Shown here: in pieces, positions 1 to 4,632 of the stretch
How positions within the stretch are numbered: position 1 is the first letter of the stretch
Layout of the letters: every line of letters begins with the position of its first letter
Source of the DNA: Methanobacteriota archaeon
Lineage (GTDB): Archaea > Thermoplasmatota > Poseidoniia > Poseidoniales > Poseidoniaceae
Direction of reading: 5' to 3'
Assembly: GCA_018662715.1 (NCBI GenBank)
Contig: JABJFP010000023.1
Location: 1-6,552, forward strand
DNA: 6,552 nt
Notes under the pieces: model-generated
The model's input: only the letters and a program-made list of their open reading frames with translations
Databases searched by the model: none
What the model was told of the DNA's origin: nothing
Made by a program: the position numbers and the translations under genes

Positions 1-162
1 ATGGCCAAGATTGGTTGGTTCTACGGTGTCAGCATCCATAATGGTCACTGAGCAGGGCAGCGAGACTCTTGTGATGGCTGGAATCAGGTTTTCCAAAAGA
101 CTTGCACCGATGCCACCGGCTCCGACGACAAGCAGTTTTTTTACGGGGTGTTGGGTATTCAT
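1..162 (-). CDS. ThiF/E1-like adenylyltransferase, N-terminal fragment (runs off the left edge)
   Basis: Reading the minus strand from the ATG at 162-160 gives 54 codons without a stop to the window edge. The sequence has a Rossmann nucleotide-binding start: LLVVGAGGIGASLL at residues 10-23 with a GxGGxG loop (G14, G16, G17, G19). A strand ending in the acidic pair D43-x-D45 follows, then N51-L52. This matches the start of the ThiF/MoeB/E1 superfamily, which adenylates the C-terminal glycine of ubiquitin-like or sulfur-carrier proteins (family knowledge). An in-frame stop at 180-178 leaves this ATG as the only ATG start. Only 13 residues precede the glycine loop, so the N-terminal helix typical of MoeB seems to be missing. 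The loop-to-DxD spacing is also long, and the usual NLxRQ arginine position is occupied by His54. It may therefore be a divergent stand-alone ThiF rather than true MoeB or ThiF. The catalytic cysteine and zinc-binding region lie outside the window, so substrate and activity cannot be judged. Confidence 0.8.
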   Translation of the reverse strand, partial: MNTQHPVKKLLVVGAGGIGASLLENLIPAITRVSLPCSVTIMDADTVEPTNLGH

Positions 163-295
163 GAGAAATGAACCCCGTTACGCTTTATGAAGAAATCATC
201 ATCGAACTAACATTTGCTCCAACGCGGCGATTTGCTGTTGTTCCTGCCCATACTTGGACGCAACGATTGAAAAAGGGAAGCGCTCACGATAAGTT
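163..295. promoter_or_regulatory. Divergent intergenic region between the ThiF-like gene and gmd
   Basis: This 133-bp gap lies between two divergent genes and should carry both promoters. For the minus-strand gene, a modest TATA-like stretch (TTCATAAAG, minus strand, about 190-182) lies roughly 24 bp upstream of the ATG, a spacing that would suit leaderless transcription. For gmd only a weak A-rich stretch (GATTGAAAAA, about 265-274) sits at the equivalent distance. An AAAGGGAAG stretch near 272-280 is about 15 bases from the gmd ATG, too far for a usual Shine-Dalgarno site. I see no convincing hairpin or RNA gene here. Confidence 0.4.
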
Positions 296-1360
296 ATGAG
301 CGGAAAGACTGCTATGATAACAGGCCTCACAGGACAAGACGGGTCTTATTTGGCTGAATTGCTTCTTGACAAAGGATACACGGTTCATGGTTTGGTTCGT
401 CGTGTATCTCAACCCACATCTGGACGAAGCCTCATCAATCACTTGATGGAGCACAAAAACTTTCATCTCTTGAACGGAGATCTAGCCGACCAGAATTCCA
501 TTGACAATGCGGTTGCTCAAACACAACCCGATGAATTCTACAACCTCGGGGCTATGTCATTTGTCCCAGAGTCATGGCGTTCTCCAATGATGACCGCTGA
601 CATCACTGGCCTTGGTGCTCTACGCTGTCTTGAAGCAATCCGAAAGCATGCACCAAATTGCCGCTTTTATCAAGCCGGTTCTTCTGAACAATACGGTAAA
701 GTCCGTGATGTTCCCCAAACAGAATCGACTCCGTTCCATCCTCGTTCTCCGTATGGATGTGCCAAGGTCTTTGCTTTTGAGATCACTCGGAACTACCGTG
801 AATCATACGATATGTTCGCTTGTACTGGAATCCTCTTCAATCACGAAAGTCCACGACGTGGACTGGAATTTGTGACACGTAAAGTGACCATGACAGCAGC
901 CCGAATCGCTCAAGGCTTTGATGAATGCCTCTGGATAGGGAACGTTGATGCAAAGCGTGACTGGGGATTCGCTGGCGACTATGTTGAGATGCAATGGCGG
1001 ATGCTTCAACAAGATAAGCCAGGCGATTATGTCGTTGCCACCGGACGAACACATAGCGTTCGCGATATGATTACTCTTGCCTTTTCACATGTTGGGATGA
1101 ATTTGACATGGTCCGGAGAAGGTGTTGATACCATTGCTACTGACCAAGAAGGCAATGTTCGTGTTCGTACCAATCCCAAGTTCTTCCGCCCGGCTGAAGT
1201 TGATTTGTTGATTGGGGACCCTTCCCTTGCCGAAAAAGAACTTGGCTGGGTTCCGGGTACATCCTTTGAAGAATTGGTTCAGATGATGGTTGATTCAGAT
1301 ATGACCATCGTCAAAGAAGCAGTTGCTGGTGGATACGCACCACCTATTCCACCAGAGTGA
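296..1360 (+). CDS. gmd: GDP-mannose 4,6-dehydratase
   Basis: This 354-residue protein is an extended short-chain dehydrogenase that converts GDP-mannose to GDP-4-keto-6-deoxymannose with a bound NADP cofactor. That product is the branch point to GDP-fucose, GDP-rhamnose and GDP-perosamine (family knowledge). Visible motifs are the nucleotide loop TGLTGQDGSYLAELLL (9-24) and an RR pair at 35-36. The catalytic set is Ser129 (in place of the usual Thr), Glu131 in SSEQYG, and Tyr153/Lys157 in SPYGCAK. Family signatures FNHESPRRG (181-189), FVTRK (192-196), RDWGFAGDYV (221-230) and RPAEVDLLIGDP (298-309) follow. Length is normal for the family. A TAA at 290-292 makes ATG 296 the first possible ATG. 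Relative to the bacterial signature NLGAMSHV, this protein has NLGAMSFV (83-90) and a divergent stretch after it. No reductase or epimerase that would complete a GDP-sugar pathway is in the window, so the final sugar is unknown. Cytoplasmic. Confidence 0.95.
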   Translation: MSGKTAMITGLTGQDGSYLAELLLDKGYTVHGLVRRVSQPTSGRSLINHLMEHKNFHLLNGDLADQNSIDNAVAQTQPDEFYNLGAMSFVPESWRSPMMTADITGLGALRCLEAIRKHAPNCRFYQAGSSEQYGKVRDVPQTESTPFHPRSPYGCAKVFAFEITRNYRESYDMFACTGILFNHESPRRGLEFVTRKVTMTAARIAQGFDECLWIGNVDAKRDWGFAGDYVEMQWRMLQQDKPGDYVVATGRTHSVRDMITLAFSHVGMNLTWSGEGVDTIATDQEGNVRVRTNPKFFRPAEVDLLIGDPSLAEKELGWVPGTSFEELVQMMVDSDMTIVKEAVAGGYAPPIPPE

Positions 1361-1393
1361 GTGAAGAACGGTCTGTTCGTTGTAAATAACTGG

Positions 1394-1403
1394 ATTTGCA
1401 AAT
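1394..1403. repeat. 10-bp perfect palindrome ATTTGCAAAT, followed by a short T run
   Basis: ATTTGCAAAT lies 34 bases after the gmd stop and is followed directly by TTT. A T-rich tract downstream of a gene could serve as an archaeal transcription stop, and a palindrome could be an operator. The run is short, though, and a 10-bp AT-rich palindrome can arise by chance. Its position is suggestive only. Confidence 0.2.
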
Positions 1404-1490
1404 TTTAGTCGTTTACACCTTATGTCTTGACACGGCTTTGTTCACGAATGAGCAATTGATGTAGAATGCCCTAGATTGTTACTTTGCCAT

Positions 1491-1505
1491 TAAAAATATT
1501 ATAAC
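1491..1505 (+). promoter_or_regulatory. Archaeal-type TATA element for the membrane-protein/SAP-repeat operon
   Basis: TAAAAATATTATAAC is the most AT-rich run in this intergenic region and is centred about 29 bp upstream of the ATG at 1527. Archaeal TATA boxes normally sit about 25-30 bp before the transcription start, so transcription would begin at or next to the ATG and give a leaderless or near-leaderless mRNA. No Shine-Dalgarno-like sequence lies between this element and the ATG, which fits. The assignment is from composition and spacing only. Confidence 0.55.
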
Positions 1506-1526
1506 TCGTTTGAAACATCATATTTC

Positions 1527-2852
1527 ATGGCGGAAGGTCTTGACTTACTGGATGACATCGGATTGATTCTCAGTATCTTTATTCTTCTCTTCATTTCCTA
1601 CTTTCACCTTCGTGCTCTTGACGACAAACGAACATGGGATAGAAAAGTGGGGGCTGCTTTGGTAATTTGGCTTTTATTATACTTCATTCTTCGTCGTTTA
1701 CAGGAACTCGTTCCTACAGTAGGAATCAATGATCCCGATGTGAGTGGTTTGATTGTTGAACTTTCAGCTTATTCATCATCAATGAATTTCTATTATATTC
1801 ATCTCTTTTTGATGCTCTTAGTTCCGATTCCATTCCTAAGAAATGGGTGGCAGATAGGTGCTGTTGGTTTCTTGGTGGTTTTGTTTACCTTCATTGACCG
1901 TTCAGCGGTTGCTGCAGATGCAGATCCGTTTTACAACTCAATGCTGGCTGTTTGTATGATTTTAGCGGCTTGTTTAGTATGTTTCAGCGTCGGTTTGAGA
2001 TTTCTCATCTTCCCTCCCTCCCTTGAAGACAAGAGCGAAGGAGCGCTGGCTCTACGCCGTTCCGGATACTTCGCCTTGGGAACAATTGCTGTAGTCATGG
2101 ACAATATGATCTTCCGGTCGATTGGATTTCTTGACGGGTCAGGTAATGCTTGGTGGACCTTTCCAACCGTCAACTATTCTGCAGCATCGTCTGGATACAA
2201 TTACGCCATGGTGACCTTGGCTGAAATGACTTTTGTCTTGGGGGTGTTTTCGTTCATGATGCTATCGTTTGCAGTGGGCTGCATTTACCACCTCGTTCAA
2301 TGCTTTAGGGGAAAACACCCACTCAGTCTTGCAACCGTTTTTTCAGGATACATACTCTTCATTTGGGCCTTGATCATTTTCCGCCATTGGGCGTATGTAA
2401 GTGGCTATGCAACCTGGGATATGTCAGAAAACCCGCAAGATGCAAATGCAGAAATTATTACTGCCCTCAGTGATGGGTTCAGTTTCCACCTGATCTACCC
2501 GACCATTGCTCTATTGCATGCTGTGAAGTTTGGCCTCATAACAATCGAGTCGGAGCGCGACCGAAAGATTCTCCGCGTTGTTTCTCTCGGTGTGATGGTG
2601 GCGATTACCGCAGTATTCACAACGTTGCTGGAAGTCATCATTCCGGTTCCAGATATCGTTCTCGCCGTTCTCTGTGGTCTTGTTCTTGCAACGGGATGGG
2701 AGCGTCATCTCATCGATGCATTGGAGCCCGATGAGGAGATGAAAACCGTCTCGTGGGCTTGGCCGGGTAATGAGCGTAGCATGATTTGGGGTGTGAATCT
2801 TATGATTGGAATTCCCTTTGCCATCAAACTTCTCGCAGGGGTGGTTTGGTGA
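1527..2852 (+). CDS. Polytopic integral membrane protein of unknown function
   Basis: I do not recognise this 441-residue protein. It is strongly hydrophobic, with about 10-12 probable membrane segments near residues 10-28, 42-57, 86-104, 108-123, 138-162, 181-197, 227-258 (possibly two), 268-289, 318-340, 349-371, 374-390 and 418-438. Charged loops include LDDKRTWDRK (31-40), SLEDKSEGALALRR (165-178) and ESERDRK (341-347). A Trp/Tyr-rich loop, with WW at 209-210 and YATWDM at 294-299, probably faces outward. A few polar or charged residues (His92, Arg286, His287, His321, His331, Lys334) lie in or at the ends of helices and could line a pathway or bind a cofactor, but no known transporter or enzyme signature is evident. 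There is no signal peptide beyond the first helix. ATG 1527 is the first ATG after the in-frame TAA at 1491-1493 and is preceded by a TATA-like element at leaderless spacing. Its stop shares a base with the next gene's start, so the two products are probably made together. It could be a partner or export factor for that surface protein; this is inference. Confidence 0.85.
   Translation: MAEGLDLLDDIGLILSIFILLFISYFHLRALDDKRTWDRKVGAALVIWLLLYFILRRLQELVPTVGINDPDVSGLIVELSAYSSSMNFYYIHLFLMLLVPIPFLRNGWQIGAVGFLVVLFTFIDRSAVAADADPFYNSMLAVCMILAACLVCFSVGLRFLIFPPSLEDKSEGALALRRSGYFALGTIAVVMDNMIFRSIGFLDGSGNAWWTFPTVNYSAASSGYNYAMVTLAEMTFVLGVFSFMMLSFAVGCIYHLVQCFRGKHPLSLATVFSGYILFIWALIIFRHWAYVSGYATWDMSENPQDANAEIITALSDGFSFHLIYPTIALLHAVKFGLITIESERDRKILRVVSLGVMVAITAVFTTLLEVIIPVPDIVLAVLCGLVLATGWERHLIDALEPDEEMKTVSWAWPGNERSMIWGVNLMIGIPFAIKLLAGVVW
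2837..2844 (+). promoter_or_regulatory. Shine-Dalgarno-like site that selects the SAP-protein start
   Basis: AGGGGTGG ends 7 bases before the ATG at 2852 and resembles the archaeal consensus GGAGGTGA. It lies inside the last codons of the upstream membrane-protein gene. The stop and start overlap as TGATG (TGA 2850-2852, ATG 2852-2854), a layout typical of translational coupling. This supports 2852 over the in-frame ATG at 2786, which would add 22 residues overlapping the upstream gene and lacking any SAP similarity. Confidence 0.6.
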
Positions 2853-4570
2853 TGCGTACCGAGAAAGAACTCACAGGTCTCAAAAAGGACGAATTAGTTG
2901 TCATTGCCAAAGAATATGACCTGCCCTCCTCGGGGACGAAAGAGGAGATTGCAAAACGTATTGTAATTCATCAAATGGAACGCTACGAACAAGAAACAGA
3001 ACGCTTGGAAGGTGTGTTGTATCATAACCCTGAGGAAGGTGAGGGGCTTTTGGTGACGTCACAAGCGATGAACGATGACAATACAAAACCGAATTCAATT
3101 GTTGTTGGAGGAAATGATCCGACTGCTAGTGAAACCAATCCAAGGGCAGCGAACGGTGAAGAATCCGTCTCAAATCATGTTGTGTTCAAAGAACTTCCCT
3201 CACGAACCTTCGTTGCAGGAGGCTATGAGTTCAAACCTTATCTTGCAACGCTTGCAGTTGTTTTCATCATGATGTTTGGCTATGGCTTCCAGGATTACTA
3301 CGGAAGTAATTTCTCTTACCCGGGAGACGATAAAGCCACTGTTGACTGCATCCGAGTGTCATATTATGAAGATGGGAATGGTAACGATTCAGGGTATGAC
3401 CCTACGAGTCAAGCAAATCTTGATTGTGCAGAACGACTGAACATCTCTCCAAATTGGTGGCAGGAAGATATGGACGCTTGGGTCCAAAGTCTCCTTAATT
3501 CAGCTACTTCGGACGGCAATCACTCCGGGTTCGTATGGACCCAGCCTGGAATTGATACAATGGCGTATCTTGGCGCAACGACCTTTAACACAAACATGAG
3601 TGTTTTTGGAGACCCTCTCGCAGGAGACGAGTTCACTGAGCAGCATCTTGCAATTTGGAACGGCTTTGGAGCAACATTCCCTGGCGGTGGGAACGATTCC
3701 ATCGAAAGTTTGCTCCAAGGGGGAAACAGTCCCTTCTCAATTTACATGCCTGCAGGAATCGTAGACCACAGACCTACAGGTTATTTGTGGACTCAATCTG
3801 GAATTGACACCATGGCTTACCTGGGTGCTACCACGTTCAATACGAACATGAGTGTCTTTGGCGACCCTGTCGCAGGTGATGTATTTACTGAGCAACACCT
3901 TGCTGTTTGGAACGGATTTGGTGGGATGTTCCCAGGTGGAGGAAACGACAGTATTGCAGATTTGCTCCCAGGCGGGGCAAGTCCCTTTGCCGTTTACATG
4001 CCGACAGGAATTGTTGAAGATGCCCCAACAGGGTATCTTTGGAGCCACCCTGGGGTCCCCACAATGAGCTATCTTGGTTCTTCCACATTCGGGGCCAACA
4101 TGAGCGTTTACGGTGATCCAGTCCCAGGGGACGTCTTTACTGAAGCCCACCTAGCTGTTTGGAACGGCTTTACGCTCGCCCTTGGAGGAGGAAACGACAG
4201 CATTGCGAGTTTGCTCCCCGGCGGAAACAGCCCGTTTTCGATTTACATGCCCAGTGGAATTGTCATCACGCAAGTGGAATGGGACAATCAAACGCCATCG
4301 GTGAGCAATGTCACTCTCTCTGTAAACAATTCAACCACGCCTTCGGTGTATTCGCTCAACTATGTGTTTTATGACGGACAAAACGGTACTGATAATTCAA
4401 CCGTTGAATGGTTTGTCAACGGGACCTATGTAGCCAATACAACCACGTACACGGCCAACCTCGCCAACGGTTCTACCATTATGTGCATCGTGACACCATA
4501 CGACGATATGTACTGGGGTGTTCCCGTAGAATCTAACACTCTGTTGATTGCGGTTGAAAACCAATCGTGA
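2852..4570 (+). CDS. Membrane-anchored SAP-domain surface protein with three tandem repeats and an Ig-like C-terminal domain
   Basis: The protein has 572 residues from ATG 2852. Residues 5-38 form a SAP/Rho-N-type helix-turn-helix (LTGLKKDELVVIAKEYDLP, then SGTKEEIAKRI) with the characteristic G-T-K turn at 28-30. SAP motifs usually bind DNA or RNA. A charged helix (39-55) and a polar linker (56-128) lead to one membrane segment at about 130-146, preceded by Arg118 and Lys128, which suggests the N-terminus is inside. Outside come a stretch with Cys166 and Cys192 (possible disulfide), a Trp-rich patch (202-210), three repeats (226-309, 310-393, 394-471), and a beta-rich Ig/FN3-like domain (about 473-567) with signatures STVEWFVNGT and IVTPYDD. 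Twenty N-X-S/T sequons lie after residue 150 and none lies before the membrane segment. There is no cleavable signal peptide, PGF-CTERM or second anchor. The gene overlaps the upstream polytopic membrane-protein gene by one base. Function is unknown; adhesion or cell-envelope roles are possible. The SAP match is by motif only, and Rho-N or HeH/LEM-like folds are alternatives. Confidence 0.88.
   Translation: MRTEKELTGLKKDELVVIAKEYDLPSSGTKEEIAKRIVIHQMERYEQETERLEGVLYHNPEEGEGLLVTSQAMNDDNTKPNSIVVGGNDPTASETNPRAANGEESVSNHVVFKELPSRTFVAGGYEFKPYLATLAVVFIMMFGYGFQDYYGSNFSYPGDDKATVDCIRVSYYEDGNGNDSGYDPTSQANLDCAERLNISPNWWQEDMDAWVQSLLNSATSDGNHSGFVWTQPGIDTMAYLGATTFNTNMSVFGDPLAGDEFTEQHLAIWNGFGATFPGGGNDSIESLLQGGNSPFSIYMPAGIVDHRPTGYLWTQSGIDTMAYLGATTFNTNMSVFGDPVAGDVFTEQHLAVWNGFGGMFPGGGNDSIADLLPGGASPFAVYMPTGIVEDAPTGYLWSHPGVPTMSYLGSSTFGANMSVYGDPVPGDVFTEAHLAVWNGFTLALGGGNDSIASLLPGGNSPFSIYMPSGIVITQVEWDNQTPSVSNVTLSVNNSTTPSVYSLNYVFYDGQNGTDNSTVEWFVNGTYVANTTTYTANLANGSTIMCIVTPYDDMYWGVPVESNTLLIAVENQS
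3527..3778 (+). repeat. Surface-protein repeat unit 1 (84 codons)
   Basis: This unit encodes residues 226-309 of the SAP-domain surface protein. It opens with GFVWTQPGIDTMAYLG and includes NMSVFGDP, FTEQHLAIWNGF, GGGNDSI and SPFSIYMPAGIV. By hand count it shares 66 of 84 residues with unit 2. Each unit carries two sequons at equivalent positions, N-M-S and N-D-S. I do not recognise the repeat as a named family. Confidence 0.9.
3779..4030 (+). repeat. Surface-protein repeat unit 2 (84 codons)
   Basis: This unit encodes residues 310-393, starting GYLWTQSGIDTMAYLG. The 23-residue stretch from GIDTMAY to VFGDP is identical to unit 1, yet 14 of its 21 codons that allow synonyms differ. It keeps both sequons (N332, N365) and the GGGNDSI loop, and ends with YMPTGIV and a short linker, EDAPT. 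Confidence 0.9.
4031..4264 (+). repeat. Surface-protein repeat unit 3 (78 codons, most diverged)
   Basis: This unit encodes residues 394-471, starting GYLWSHPGVPTMSYLG. It keeps NMSVYGDP, GDVFTEAHLAVWNGF, GGGNDSI and SPFSIYMPSGIV but lacks one residue just before the glycine loop (TLALGGG against GGMFPGGG) and has no linker, running straight into the Ig-like domain. About 56 of 78 aligned residues match unit 2 by hand count. Confidence 0.9.
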
Positions 4571-4632
4571 TGGCCTCCAACTTCCCGAAAATGAAGTGGA
4601 GTCTTTTTAGGAGTCCGAGATAAGTTCTCATT
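4571..4632 (+). promoter_or_regulatory. Short spacer with T run before the aldehyde oxidoreductase gene
   Basis: This 62-bp gap contains a C-T5-A run (4603-4609) flanked by two direct copies of GGAGTC (4598-4603 and 4610-4615). The T run could end transcription of the upstream operon. It also lies about 26 bp before the ATG at 4633, where a weak TATA element would be expected. No Shine-Dalgarno site is seen. It is unclear whether the downstream gene has its own promoter or is read through. Confidence 0.3.

Noticed and set aside
1364..1376. GAAC-GGTCT-GTTC inverted repeat just after the gmd stop
   Set aside because: The stem is only 4 bp and has no adjacent T run, so it is not convincing as a terminator.
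1427..1467. Bacterial sigma-70-like promoter (TTGACA and TAGAAT)
   Set aside because: The two hexamers are 29 bp apart, far from the 16-18 bp needed, and a better TATA element lies downstream.
2786..2851. Upstream ATG for the SAP-repeat protein
   Set aside because: It would add 22 residues that overlap the membrane-protein gene and show no domain similarity; ATG 2852 has a Shine-Dalgarno-like site and a stop-start overlap.
3053..3062. Perfect palindrome GTGACGTCAC
   Set aside because: It lies within the coding sequence of the SAP protein linker, does not extend further and occurs once; chance is the simplest explanation.
3737..4150. 137-codon open frame on the minus strand across the repeats
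   Set aside because: It lies antisense to repeat units 1-3 and mirrors their repetition; it has no start context and no recognisable protein.
4617..4629. Small hairpin GAGA-TAAGT-TCTC before the oxidoreductase start
   Set aside because: A 4-bp AT-rich stem is too weak to support a regulatory structure.
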